NCBI RefSeq assembly: GCF_006547145.1 | Contig: NZ_CP041244.1 | Span: forward strand, 1,426,001 to 1,490,000 | DNA length: 64,000 bases | From: Actinomadura sp. WMMA1423 | GTDB taxonomy: Bacteria; Actinomycetota; Actinomycetes; Streptosporangiales; Streptosporangiaceae | Reading direction: 5' to 3' | Shown here: piece after piece, positions 17,546-26,282 of the stretch | Numbering within the stretch: position 1 is the stretch's first letter | Layout of the letters: every line of letters starts with the position of its first letter | Position numbers and translations under genes: made by a program | The notes under the pieces: model-generated | The model's database searches: none | Seen by the model: only the letters and a program-made list of their open reading frames with translations | Told to the model about the DNA's origin: nothing

Positions 17546-18386
17546 GCGTGCCGCCCGCCGCCACCCGCTCGAACACGTACTCGTTGCAACCGAGCCCGCC
17601 CCCGCACGTGTTCAGGAAGCGCAGCTCGAAGCCCCGGCGGCGGACGAAGGAGAACACCTCGCCGGGCGTCGCGACCTCGAAGGGGAACCCCCCGACCCAG
17701 TCGACGAGGTCGTGCCTGGCGGACATGCCGCGGGCGCGGGCACCCGGGCCGCCGGCGCGGCCGCCGCGCCGGACCCGCCGCGCCAGACCGTTGAGCACCC
17801 GGCGCCGCCCCAGGTACGCGGCGCTGCCCAGGACCAGCGTCCAGCGTGTCAGCGGCCCCGACCTGTTGTAGCGGCGCTTGACGCGCCACCACAGCCGGCT
17901 CGCCCGCCCCTGGTCGTTGTAGACCGAGACGTAGAGCAGCCCTCCCGGCCGGACCAGGTCGCACGTGGCGTCGAGCGCGTCCCACAGAGCGCCCGTATGG
18001 TGCAGGACGCCCCATGCGTAGACGACGTCGAACCGCCCCAGCCCGGCGGTGAACTCCTTGTCGAGCACGGAGCCCTGCTCGATGGGCCAGGCGGCCTCGG
18101 GGGCGAACCGCCGCCGCAGGCCGTCCGCCGCCGCGACGGCCGTGCCGTCGAAGTCGAACGAGCGGACCCGCGCGCCCATCCGGAGGGCGGCCAGCGAGAA
18201 GAGCCCGCTGCCGCACCCGACGTCCAGGAACGTGCGCCCGGAGAGGTCGTCCGATCCGAGCGCGGCGGCCAGCGACTCCCGGGCGCGGCCGATCCGGGCG
18301 TCGTCGACATGCCGGGCGAAGGCCCACCAGTTGTCGCCGAACGCGAACCTGCGGCCGGTCTCGATCTCGGTTCCACTGTCGCTCAA
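17520..18386 (-). CDS. Class I SAM-dependent methyltransferase
   Basis: A 288-residue methyltransferase. SAM motif I is TFLDVGCGSGLFSLAAL (about 52-68), followed by acidic FDFDG and post-I VVYAWGVLHHTG. The C-terminal third (about 170-280) is a basic helical and beta extension ending near NEYVFERV. The family methylates small molecules; next to polysaccharide genes the likely substrate is a sugar or lipid-linked sugar (inference). It is alone on the minus strand and divergent from the epimerase gene at 18545. Confidence 0.88.
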   Translation of the reverse strand: MSDSGTEIETGRRFAFGDNWWAFARHVDDARIGRARESLAAALGSDDLSGRTFLDVGCGSGLFSLAALRMGARVRSFDFDGTAVAAADGLRRRFAPEAAWPIEQGSVLDKEFTAGLGRFDVVYAWGVLHHTGALWDALDATCDLVRPGGLLYVSVYNDQGRASRLWWRVKRRYNRSGPLTRWTLVLGSAAYLGRRRVLNGLARRVRRGGRAGGPGARARGMSARHDLVDWVGGFPFEVATPGEVFSFVRRRGFELRFLNTCGGGLGCNEYVFERVAAGGTPRDRRLTA

Positions 18387-18491
18387 CGCGCCCGCCTCGG
18401 TGCCACCGGACCGCCTTCGCCGACCGAGAAGCTCGACGGGGCGAGTCCGCTTTTTGATCAGGGCTTTGTCCGACTTAGAGTAGTCGACTGA

Positions 18492-18504
18492 TTACTGAGG
18501 GTAG
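18492..18504. promoter_or_regulatory. Recurrent TAC-N5-GTA motif, copy 1
   Basis: TTACTGAGGGTAG in the divergent gap between the methyltransferase and epimerase genes, 40 bp before the epimerase ATG. It matches copies at 33312, 35926, 40237 and 53160. Confidence 0.4.
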
Positions 18505-18544
18505 TAGAGGTGTGGTCGATGACGAACGAGGCTGGAGGTGCGTC

Positions 18545-19558
18545 ATGCCCGGTGAGGGCCCCACCAGATACCTGGTGACCGGCGGCGCGGGATTCATCGG
18601 TTCGCACGTGGTGGACGCCCTGCTCGCGCGCGGCGACCACGTCACCGCGCTCGACAACCTCTCGACGGGGCGCGCGTCCAACCTCGACCCGTCCATGCCC
18701 GGCCTGCGCTTCGTCCAAGGCTCGGTCCTGGACGAGTCACTGGTCGACGAGCTCGTCCACCAGTGCGACGTCGTGATCCATCTGGCCGCCGCGGTCGGGG
18801 TCAAGCTCGTGATCGAGCAGCCGCTCAGATCGCTGACCACCAACATCCGGGGATCGGAGATCATCATCGAGGCGGCCCACCGGTACCGGCGCAAGATCCT
18901 TCTGGCCAGCACGTCGGAGATCTACGGGAAGAACTCCTCCGGCCCGCTGCCCGAGACGGCCGACCGCGTCCTCGGCGACAACACGATCGTCCGCTGGGCC
19001 TACAGCACCGCCAAGGCCGTCGACGAGATCCTCGCCAACGTCTACCACCGGGAGCGCGGCCTGCCGACGATCGTGGTCCGGCTCTTCAACACTGTCGGAC
19101 CGCGGCAGAGCCCCGCCTACGGCATGGTGATCCCGCGGCTCGTCCGGCAGGCGCTGCGCGACGAGCCGGTCACGGTGTTCGGCGACGGCCGGCAGACCCG
19201 CTGCTTCACCCACGTCGCCGACGTGGTGGCGGCCCTGCTCCGGCTGCTCGGCGAGGACCGCGCGATCGGCGGCACGTTCAACGTCGGGGCCTCCGAGGAG
19301 ATCAGCATCCTGGCCCTGGCCGAGGCCGTCATCGCCCGGTGCGAGAGCGCGTCGCCGATCCGGCTCGTCCCCTACGAGGACGCCTACGGCCCCGGCTTCG
19401 AGGACATGCGCAGGCGGGTCCCCGACACGGCGCGGCTGCGCGCCCTGACGGGATGGGCGCCCCTGCGCACCCTCGACGACATCCTCGGCGACACCATCGC
19501 CGAGTCGCGCCGTCACGCCGTGTCCAAACCGGACCTGGTCGACCTAGTCGCGCCGTGA
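18545..19558 (+). CDS. NAD-dependent epimerase/dehydratase (extended SDR)
   Basis: A 337-residue SDR: GGAGFIGS near residue 10, HLAAAVGVKLVIEQP, STSEIYGK, catalytic Tyr/Lys in YSTAK, RLFNTVGPRQSPAYG. The sequence style (GVKLVIEQPLRSLTTNI) is close to UDP-glucuronate decarboxylase or epimerase-like enzymes, but the substrate is not certain. ATG 18545 has GGAGGTG 5 bp upstream; ATG 18512 lacks a ribosome site. The stop overlaps the GTG start of the priming transferase, so it heads a two-gene operon. Confidence 0.92.
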   Translation: MPGEGPTRYLVTGGAGFIGSHVVDALLARGDHVTALDNLSTGRASNLDPSMPGLRFVQGSVLDESLVDELVHQCDVVIHLAAAVGVKLVIEQPLRSLTTNIRGSEIIIEAAHRYRRKILLASTSEIYGKNSSGPLPETADRVLGDNTIVRWAYSTAKAVDEILANVYHRERGLPTIVVRLFNTVGPRQSPAYGMVIPRLVRQALRDEPVTVFGDGRQTRCFTHVADVVAALLRLLGEDRAIGGTFNVGASEEISILALAEAVIARCESASPIRLVPYEDAYGPGFEDMRRRVPDTARLRALTGWAPLRTLDDILGDTIAESRRHAVSKPDLVDLVAP

Positions 19559-20622
19559 CCACGTCGCTCAGCGCGACGGCCGGTGCCGCATGCGCGGCGC
19601 TGCTCCTCACGCTCGCGCTGGGCGAGATGCTGCGGCGGCTGGCGCTGAGCCGGGGCCTCACGGACCGGCCGAGCGCCCGGAAGGCGCACGAGCGCCCGAC
19701 GCCCTACCTGGGCGGGGTGGCCATCGCCGCGGGGACGTGCGTCGCGACGACGGCCGCGGCGCCCTCGGACGCCGCGCTCCCGGTGCTCGCGGGCTGGGCT
19801 GTCCTGGTGGCGCTGCTCGGGCTCGCCGACGACCTCCGGCCGCTGAGCCCGTCGTCCCGGCTACTGGTCGAGGGGCTCGCGGCGGCCGGGGTGGTCGCGA
19901 GCGGCGGGGGGACGGGCCTGCCGGGCGCCGTCCCCGACACGGTCGTGACCGTCCTGTGGATCGTCCTGGTCACGAACGCGTTCAACCTGCTCGACAACAT
20001 GGACGGGGTGACCGCCGGGGTGGGAGCGGCGACGGCGGCGATCCTCGCCGCCGCGGCGGCGTTCGCCGGCCAGGCGGGCATCGCGGTCTTCCTGGCCGCC
20101 CTGGGCGCGAGCTGCGCCGCCTTCCTCGCCCACAACTGGCCGCCCGCCCGCATGTTCATGGGGGACGCGGGGTCGCTGTTCATCGGCTTCTCGCTGGCGT
20201 CGGCGACCGTGCTGATCGACGCGCCGCGGGCCCCGCTCGACCGGATCACCGGGATGGTGCTGGTCACGTTCGTCGCGACCGTCGACACGGCGCTGGTCAT
20301 GGTCTCGCGGCGCCGCGCGGGGCGGTCCTGCCTCACCGGGGGCACCGACCACGTCGCGCACCGACTGCGCCGGCTGGGACTCCGGCCGCGCCAGGTCGCG
20401 TCGGTCCTGCCCGCGGCGGCGGCGGCGGCCGGGCTGTGCGGACTCCTCGTCGGCCGGCACTGGCTGCTGAGCGGCATCGTGCTCCCGGTCGCCGTCACGA
20501 CCGGGGCGGCGACGATCTGGCTCCTGCTCAGGGTCCCGGTCTACCCGGCCCGTCAGGAGCGCGCCGCGTCCCCGGGAGCGGGCGACAACGGGGCCGAGCA
20601 TGCCGGAGGACCGCTCAGGTAG
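19555..20622 (+). CDS. MraY/WecA/TagO-family polyprenyl-phosphate sugar-1-phosphate transferase
   Basis: A 355-residue polytopic membrane enzyme, about ten TM segments. Family signatures are present: DRPSARKAHERPTPYLGG (cytosolic loop 1), LLGLADD (Asp-Asp Mg site), NAFNLLDNMDG and RMFMGDAGSLFIGF. It transfers a sugar-1-phosphate from a UDP-sugar to polyprenyl phosphate, the first committed step of lipid-linked glycan assembly. No PglC/WbaP-type priming enzyme appears in the window, so this is the likely initiator. GTG 19555 overlaps the epimerase stop by 4 bp. Confidence 0.92.
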   Translation: MTTSLSATAGAACAALLLTLALGEMLRRLALSRGLTDRPSARKAHERPTPYLGGVAIAAGTCVATTAAAPSDAALPVLAGWAVLVALLGLADDLRPLSPSSRLLVEGLAAAGVVASGGGTGLPGAVPDTVVTVLWIVLVTNAFNLLDNMDGVTAGVGAATAAILAAAAAFAGQAGIAVFLAALGASCAAFLAHNWPPARMFMGDAGSLFIGFSLASATVLIDAPRAPLDRITGMVLVTFVATVDTALVMVSRRRAGRSCLTGGTDHVAHRLRRLGLRPRQVASVLPAAAAAAGLCGLLVGRHWLLSGIVLPVAVTTGAATIWLLLRVPVYPARQERAASPGAGDNGAEHAGGPLR

Positions 20623-20677
20623 CGGAGGCCGGCGCGCCCGAACGGGGCGCGAGCGCACCGCTCGTCCGGTTCGCCGC

Positions 20678-20708
20678 GACCCGGCCGCGGGCCGCCGGCG
20701 GCCGGGTC
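20678..20708. terminator. Bidirectional hairpin between converging genes
   Basis: Perfect 11-bp arms (GACCCGGCCGC / GCGGCCGGGTC) with a 9-nt loop, touching the stop of the arylsulfotransferase-like gene and 55 bp after the priming transferase. Confidence 0.7.
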
Positions 20709-22173
20709 ACGGCCGACGCGCGAAGCCCGAGGTACCGAGCACCTTCCCGCCGGCGTCCCGTGCCCGGACCTTGACGTACCGCGCGGATCCGGCGGCGGCC
20801 GGAAGAGCGATCGAGGTGTCCAGCCCGCTCCATGCGGCCGCGGCCACAGGTTTCAGAGCGTCGGGCGCCCCACCGGCGAGGACCTCCCAGCGGGCGACAC
20901 CGGTAGCGCCGTTCCAGACCGCGTGGACGGCGCCGGCCTGGACGACCGCGGACGGCGGAGTGCTCGGCCTGCCGTTCCAAGGGGACCGGTAGACGCGGTA
21001 CGAGGTCCAGCCTCCGGGCAGGGAGGCGTCGAACAGCAGGTCCCCCTGCCGGGAGAACTCCGAGATCCGGCCCGTGGACCCCCAGCCCACCACGGTGTGC
21101 CCGTTCGGCAGGTCCTGCGCGCCGCCGTTCAGGGCGGCGGACAGGTGCTGCGGATGGATCACCTGCCTCACGAGGCTCGCGGTCTTGCGCACGGGATCGA
21201 TCCGGACCCACAGGACGCGCGACTCCCGCTCGTCGGACGGTCCCTTCCACGGGGAGATCGTCCCGTTCTCGAAGACCCGGATCAGGTTCCTGCCGGCCCA
21301 GACCGCGTCGTGCTGACCGGACAGGCGCACGCCGGGGCCGAGCCTGAAGGTGCTGCGGCGCCCGCCCAGCCTCCAGACGATCCTTCCGGTCCGCCGGTCG
21401 AGCTTGTAGATGGCGGACGTGTTCCGCGCCGAGATGAGCAGGCTTCCGTCCGGGCCCTCGTCAACCGAGTTGAGGTGGGCGTAGTCGTAGATGGATCTTC
21501 CGTTCGCCCGGTGAGGAGCGCCGTAACTCTCGGCGAGGCCCACATGGGCCAGGCTGCTCCACCGCCACAGGCTCCTGCCGGTGGCGACATCGATCTCCTC
21601 GACGATCCCGCCGACGACCGTCCCGTCCTTGGCACCGCCGAACGGCGACAGGTCCCTCGGCGAGTTCCGGTTCTCGGTGATCAGCACGGTGCCGCGCGAG
21701 GTGAGCCGGAACTCATGCGCGTCGACGGGTGCGGCGACGCCCTTGATCACGGCGACGACCCGGTAGTGCTCGTCGGCGACGTAGCCGACGCCGCCTCCCG
21801 GGTAGGTCCCCTCCCACCAGGTCAGCACCGGTCGTCCCCGGTAGCTCTGGACGCGCAGGTCAGAGGCCATGATCCCGTCCCGGAGCCGCCGGAACCAGAC
21901 CGGGCGCCCCAGGCCGTCGATGATCTCGGCACCGTGCGGGTCCGCGAAGTCCTCCAGGTTGACCGGTCCGGTGAACAGCAGGCCGGCCGAGGCGCCCGGC
22001 CGGTTCGTCAGCACCCGGTACCTGGGCGGCGCGGGGAGGGCGGGAGCCGCCGTCCCGGCCCGGACCGACGCGGCACGCGCGGTGCCGGGGCCGATCGACG
22101 CCGCGGCGGGGGAGCTCAGGGCGACCACCCCGCCGAGCACGAGGGCCGGTGACCGCAATCTCGCACCGATCAC
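20707..22173 (-). CDS. Secreted arylsulfotransferase (ASST)-like beta-propeller protein
   Basis: A 488-residue protein with a signal peptide (about 1-25) and a propeller body with ASST-family motifs: DAHEFRLTSRGTVLI, then YAHLNSVDEGPDGSLLISARNTSAIYKLD, then SGQHDAVW and LPNGHTVVGWG. ASST enzymes move sulfate between phenolic esters without PAPS; many actinobacterial relatives are uncharacterised, so sulfotransfer on a surface glycan is only an inference. A final beta-rich segment (about 385-488) looks like a binding domain. Start is GTG 22173, with GGGAGGGG just upstream. It lies directly downstream of the amidotransferase gene on the same strand. Confidence 0.8.
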   Translation of the reverse strand: MIGARLRSPALVLGGVVALSSPAAASIGPGTARAASVRAGTAAPALPAPPRYRVLTNRPGASAGLLFTGPVNLEDFADPHGAEIIDGLGRPVWFRRLRDGIMASDLRVQSYRGRPVLTWWEGTYPGGGVGYVADEHYRVVAVIKGVAAPVDAHEFRLTSRGTVLITENRNSPRDLSPFGGAKDGTVVGGIVEEIDVATGRSLWRWSSLAHVGLAESYGAPHRANGRSIYDYAHLNSVDEGPDGSLLISARNTSAIYKLDRRTGRIVWRLGGRRSTFRLGPGVRLSGQHDAVWAGRNLIRVFENGTISPWKGPSDERESRVLWVRIDPVRKTASLVRQVIHPQHLSAALNGGAQDLPNGHTVVGWGSTGRISEFSRQGDLLFDASLPGGWTSYRVYRSPWNGRPSTPPSAVVQAGAVHAVWNGATGVARWEVLAGGAPDALKPVAAAAWSGLDTSIALPAAAGSARYVKVRARDAGGKVLGTSGFARRP

Positions 22174-22228
22174 GGGTTCCCCTCCCAAGAAGAGTTTGTC
22201 GAGCCCTCCGGGCTCCTTGCGGAAAGAG

Positions 22229-24151
22229 TCATGGCGAGGCGGCCGGCGAGCCGGGCCGGCCCGTCTCGGGAGCGGCCGATGGAGCGTGGTCGAGGAAGCG
22301 GCGGTGCCACAGTTCGATCTGGACGAGCGCCCAGATGCGGTCGGCGTGGTCCTGGCCCTCGCGGTGCCGGCTGAGCAGTCCCTTCACCGCCTCCTGGCGG
22401 AACAGCCCCCGCGACCTCGCCGTATGGTCGGTCAGGACGTCCCAGGACAGGTCGAGGAGCTCCTCCCGGAGCCATGCCGCCAGCGGTACCCCGAACCCCA
22501 TCTTCGGGCGGGTCACCAGCTCCTCCGGCAGCCAGGGGGCCACCGCCTTCTTCAACAGGTACTTGGTCGTACCGCCTCGCACCTTCCATCGCGAGGGGAG
22601 CCCCGCGGCCCACTCCATCAGGTGGTGGTCCAGGAACGGCGAACGGGCTTCGAGCGAGTTGGCCATCGTGGCGATGTCCACCTTCACGAGCAGGTCCCCG
22701 GGAAGGTAGGTGTTGACGTCGGCGTCCATGGCGCGGCCCACGTCGCAGCCCGCACGGGAGCCGGCGAACGCCTGGTCGATCAGGGCGTAGCTGTCGGTCC
22801 CGGCGAGCTCGTCGCGGAGGGCGCCGGAGTAGAGGGCCGCCTTCTCGCCGGGCGAGAAGGACGACATGAGCCGGGCGTAGCGCCGCGGCGCCGGATGCCC
22901 CAGGAGCGCGAGCATCCTGCCCGCCTTGCGCACCGGGGACTGCCTGCCGCCACGGGCCGCCAGCGCCGATCCGGCCCTGTCGAAGGCCGGGCCGAGCAGG
23001 GGCAGGACGGGGATCCGCCGTGCCCGCGCCATGGCCACGTAGCGGAGGTAGCCGCCGAACGCCTCGTCGCCGCCGTCGCCGGTGAGGATCACGGCGACGT
23101 GCTCCCGGCTCATCCGCGCCACGTAGAAGCTCGGGATGGCCGACGAGTCCGCGAACGGCTCGTCGTAGTGCCACGACAGGGTGGGCAGGATCTCCAGCGC
23201 GGACGGGGTGACGACCAGCTCGTGGTGGTCGGTGCCGTAGTGCGCGGCGAGCAGGCGCGCGTAGCGCCGCTCGTCGAAGCGGCGGTCGCGGAAGCCGATG
23301 CTGAACGTCTTGATCGGTCCCGCCGTCTGCCGGGCCATGGCCGCGACGACCGCCGAGGAGTCCAGCCCTCCGGACAGGAACGCCCCGAGGGGCCGTTCGC
23401 TCACCATCCTGGCGCGGGTCGCGTCCAGCAGGTGGCCGCGCAGGCGCTCGGCGGCCTCCTCCTCGGAGCCGATCTCGCGCGGCGTGAAGTCGAGGCGCCA
23501 GTAGCGGCTCACCTCGACCTCGCCGTCCTGCCAGACGAGGAGGTGACCGGGCGCCAGCTTGCGGACCCCCCGGTAGATGGACCATGGCGCGGGCACGTAC
23601 TGGTAGCTCAGGTAGTGGTGCAGGGCCACCGGATCCAGTTCGGCCTTGAAGTCCGTGTCCTGGCGCAGCGCCTTGAGCTCCGACCCGAACGACAGCGATC
23701 CGTGCGTCGCCCGCCAGAACAGCGGCTTCTTCCCCACCCGGTCGCGGGCGAGCAGCAGGCGCCGCCTGCGGACGTCCCAGATGGCGAACGCGAACATTCC
23801 CCGCAGCCGGTGGACCAGCGCGTCGCCGTATTCCTCGTACAGGTGCACCAGGCACTCGCTGTCTCCGGCGGAGGCGAAGCGGTGACCCCTGGCCTGGAGC
23901 TCGCGCCGCAGGTCGGCGAAGTTGTAGAGCTCCCCGTTGAAGACCGCGACCACGGTGCGGTCCTCGTTGTAGACGGGCTGGTCTCCGCCGGGCACATCGA
24001 TGATCGCGAGCCTGCGCATGCCGAGCGCGGCGCGGGAGTCCTCGTACAGGCCCGAGCCGTCCGGCCCCCGGTGGACCAGGACCTCGCACATGCGGCGCAC
24101 GAGGTCGGCGTCCGGCCGGTCGGTCGAGACCACGCCCGCTATCCCGCACAT
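22229..24151 (-). CDS. asnB: Asparagine-synthase-like glutamine amidotransferase
   Basis: A 640-residue class II amidotransferase: catalytic Cys2 (MCGIAG), NGELYNF, GDSECL in the glutaminase half (1-about 205), then an ATP-pyrophosphatase synthetase half with FLSGGLDSSAVV (near 257) and LTGDGGDEAFGGY. All active residues are present. In polysaccharide loci such AsnB paralogs amidate uronic acids or attach amino groups rather than make free asparagine; that role is inferred from context. ATG 24151 is fixed by the invariant Cys2. It is transcribed ahead of the ASST-like gene with a 55-bp gap. Confidence 0.92.
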   Translation of the reverse strand: MCGIAGVVSTDRPDADLVRRMCEVLVHRGPDGSGLYEDSRAALGMRRLAIIDVPGGDQPVYNEDRTVVAVFNGELYNFADLRRELQARGHRFASAGDSECLVHLYEEYGDALVHRLRGMFAFAIWDVRRRRLLLARDRVGKKPLFWRATHGSLSFGSELKALRQDTDFKAELDPVALHHYLSYQYVPAPWSIYRGVRKLAPGHLLVWQDGEVEVSRYWRLDFTPREIGSEEEAAERLRGHLLDATRARMVSERPLGAFLSGGLDSSAVVAAMARQTAGPIKTFSIGFRDRRFDERRYARLLAAHYGTDHHELVVTPSALEILPTLSWHYDEPFADSSAIPSFYVARMSREHVAVILTGDGGDEAFGGYLRYVAMARARRIPVLPLLGPAFDRAGSALAARGGRQSPVRKAGRMLALLGHPAPRRYARLMSSFSPGEKAALYSGALRDELAGTDSYALIDQAFAGSRAGCDVGRAMDADVNTYLPGDLLVKVDIATMANSLEARSPFLDHHLMEWAAGLPSRWKVRGGTTKYLLKKAVAPWLPEELVTRPKMGFGVPLAAWLREELLDLSWDVLTDHTARSRGLFRQEAVKGLLSRHREGQDHADRIWALVQIELWHRRFLDHAPSAAPETGRPGSPAASP

Positions 24152-24462
24152 CGTCCGCGCTTCCGGGCCGCCCGTACAGCAATCGCCATGACCGGCAGTT
24201 TATGCGTCGCCGCTCCCCGGACTCGGCGTCTTGTTCTCATCTTCGGCCAATCGCTCGCGGGGAACACTCGATTTCCTCATAGAGAGATCATCATTTGGAG
24301 CGTCCAGTGCGACCGCACAGCGACTTCCCTCTCAAACAGGGCACGAATATAAAAAGTCTCCCCCGGACCCGCATGGGAGGTCGAAGACATGGCAAAACCA
24401 GAGCGCGGCACGTCATTCCACGTAATATCGTGGGCATTTGGGAGAGAGGTTGGGGATCACTG
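24152..24462. promoter_or_regulatory. Divergent intergenic region with AT-rich promoter and short upstream reading frame
   Basis: 311 bp. A TATAAA box (24348-24353) lies in an AT-rich stretch. GGAGG (24376-24380) stands 8 bp before ATG 24389, an excellent ribosome site, but that frame gives only 44 codons (to 24523) and overlaps the FkbM methyltransferase start in another frame. It is either a leader ORF or the original start now separated by a frameshift. Confidence 0.45.
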
Positions 24463-25260
24463 GTGCAGAAGAAGGACGTCGGCAGAGCCCTGCGCTCCCG
24501 GGCGCTCAGTGCGCGACTGCTGACCGAATTCCGTGTCCAGCAGATGAGACGCTCCGAGCGGTCCGCCGACCTGGCCCGCTGCATGGAGGTCGCCAGGCCC
24601 GGCTCCCTGGCGATCGACGTGGGCGCGAGCGTGGGGAACTACGCGATGGCCCTGAGCAAGGCGGTCGGCAGAGGCGGCCATGTCATCGCCCTGGAAGCGA
24701 ATCCGGAGGTGTTCCAGGAGCTCGTCCGGAGCACGTGGAGCTCCCGGATCTCTCCGTTCAACCTGGCTGCGTCGAGCAGGTCCGGCCGGGCGCGGATGTA
24801 CGTCCCCATGGACCGCTCAGGCCGGTCGCTGGAGCAGCTGGGGAGCCTGGAGAGCCGCCAGGGGCCCTCACGCGGGGTCGACATCCGGTGCGTCCGGCTC
24901 GACGACATCGTCGGTGACGCGCGTCCCGTGTCCGTCCTGAAGATCGACGTCGAGGGGCACGAGCTCGAGGTGCTGCGCGGGGCGACCGACCTCCTGGCGA
25001 GGGACCGCCCGGCGCTCGTGATCGAGATCGAGCAGCGCCATCTCGGCGAGAGGACGGTCGCCGACACCGTGCAGTGGATCAACGACCGCGGGTACACGTG
25101 CCACGGGATCAGAGGCAGAAGGCTGGTGCCCTGGAAGGAGTACGACATCGAGCGCGACCAGCTCCGCTGGCTGCGCGCCGCCGGGGCGGCGCCCGATCTC
25201 GGGCATGTCGATTATGTCAACAACTTTCTCTTCATGCCGCTTCAAGAAGGAACACCGTGA
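24463..25260 (+). CDS. FkbM-family methyltransferase
   Basis: A 265-residue SAM-dependent methyltransferase with FkbM signatures: SLAIDVGASVGNYAMALSK (motif I), VIALEANPEVFQEL, and VLKIDVEGHELEVLRGA. FkbM enzymes O-methylate sugars or polyketides; here a sugar substrate fits the locus. The start is uncertain: GTG 24463 has GGGGA 6 bp upstream and is chosen by domain position, whereas the best ribosome site in the region (before ATG 24389) feeds a different frame. The stop overlaps the next methyltransferase start by 4 bp. Confidence 0.85.
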   Translation: MQKKDVGRALRSRALSARLLTEFRVQQMRRSERSADLARCMEVARPGSLAIDVGASVGNYAMALSKAVGRGGHVIALEANPEVFQELVRSTWSSRISPFNLAASSRSGRARMYVPMDRSGRSLEQLGSLESRQGPSRGVDIRCVRLDDIVGDARPVSVLKIDVEGHELEVLRGATDLLARDRPALVIEIEQRHLGERTVADTVQWINDRGYTCHGIRGRRLVPWKEYDIERDQLRWLRAAGAAPDLGHVDYVNNFLFMPLQEGTP

Positions 25261-26282
25261 ACTCCGGAATCGGCGACAAGAGCATCTCGCGGAAGACAAC
25301 GCCAGGAACCCCGGACGGGCGGGCCGTTCCCGCCGCCATCTCCGGTGTTCTTCGCTGCGGGACCTGCGCGGAGAGCGTCCGGCCGCTTGACGGCGGCCTG
25401 GCCTGCGAGCAGGGCCACATCATGCGTTTCGTCGGCGGCTATCTCGACGCGGCCTCCCCGCCCCGCGACGCGCAGGAGGCCCAGACGCTCAGGAGCTTCG
25501 GCTACGAATGGACCGCCTTCGACGCGATCCATCCCGAGGACGAGGAATTCTGGCGCCGCTACTTCGCCGATATCGATCTGGACGAACTGCGGGACCGTGT
25601 CGCCATCGACGTCGGCTGCGGCAAGGGCAGGTACACGCGGTTCACGGCCGGTCACGTCAAGGCGATGGTGGCGCTGGACGGCTCGGCCGCCGTGACGTCG
25701 GCGGTCGGCAACCTGCGGGACCTGCCGAACTCACTCGTGGTCAAGGCCTCCTTGAACTCCATGCCCGTCGCACCGGCGGGCTTCGGGCTCGTCTCCTGCC
25801 TCGGGGTACTGCATCACCTCTCCGATCCGAGGGCGGGTTTCGAGCGGGTGGCACGGCTGCTCGAGCCGGGCGGCGTCCTGCTCCTGTACCTGTACAGCCG
25901 GCCTGCCGCCCCCGGCCTGCGCGCGATGGCGCTCGCCTCCGCCGCCCTGCTGCGCAGGTGCACCGTCCGGATGCCGCACGGCCTGCTGCGGACGATGAGC
26001 GCGGCGCTGGCGCTGGTCCTCTACTGCACGCTCGTGGTCCCCGGTCACCACAGCGAACGGTACGGCCTCGACCGGCTGCTTCCGCTCCCGCTCCGGTTCT
26101 ACCGCGGCAAGCCCCTGCGCAGCCTTTGGCTCGACACCTTCGACCGGCTCAGCGCGCCGATCGAGCACCGGTACGTCTGGCGGGAACTCCGGCCGTGGTT
26201 CGACTCGGCGGGCCTGACGGTGGAGAGCGTCCGCGAGGAGAGCGGGCTCTTCATCGTCGCACGGCGGCCTGCGGAGGGGTGA
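25257..26282 (+). CDS. Methyltransferase with N-terminal zinc-ribbon-like segment
   Basis: A 341-residue protein. Residues about 33-58 hold CGTC..CEQGH, the small Cys/His zinc-ribbon seen before many sugar methyltransferases. The class I SAM domain follows (VAIDVGCGKGRYTR, ALDGSAAV, LVSCLGVLHHLSDP), then a hydrophobic and aromatic C-terminal region. It probably methylates a sugar or lipid carrier intermediate (inference). GTG 25257 follows AAGGA and overlaps the FkbM stop (GTGA), so the two are co-translated. The 3' end overlaps the converging GT2 gene by 32 bp. Confidence 0.88.
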   Translation: MNSGIGDKSISRKTTPGTPDGRAVPAAISGVLRCGTCAESVRPLDGGLACEQGHIMRFVGGYLDAASPPRDAQEAQTLRSFGYEWTAFDAIHPEDEEFWRRYFADIDLDELRDRVAIDVGCGKGRYTRFTAGHVKAMVALDGSAAVTSAVGNLRDLPNSLVVKASLNSMPVAPAGFGLVSCLGVLHHLSDPRAGFERVARLLEPGGVLLLYLYSRPAAPGLRAMALASAALLRRCTVRMPHGLLRTMSAALALVLYCTLVVPGHHSERYGLDRLLPLPLRFYRGKPLRSLWLDTFDRLSAPIEHRYVWRELRPWFDSAGLTVESVREESGLFIVARRPAEG

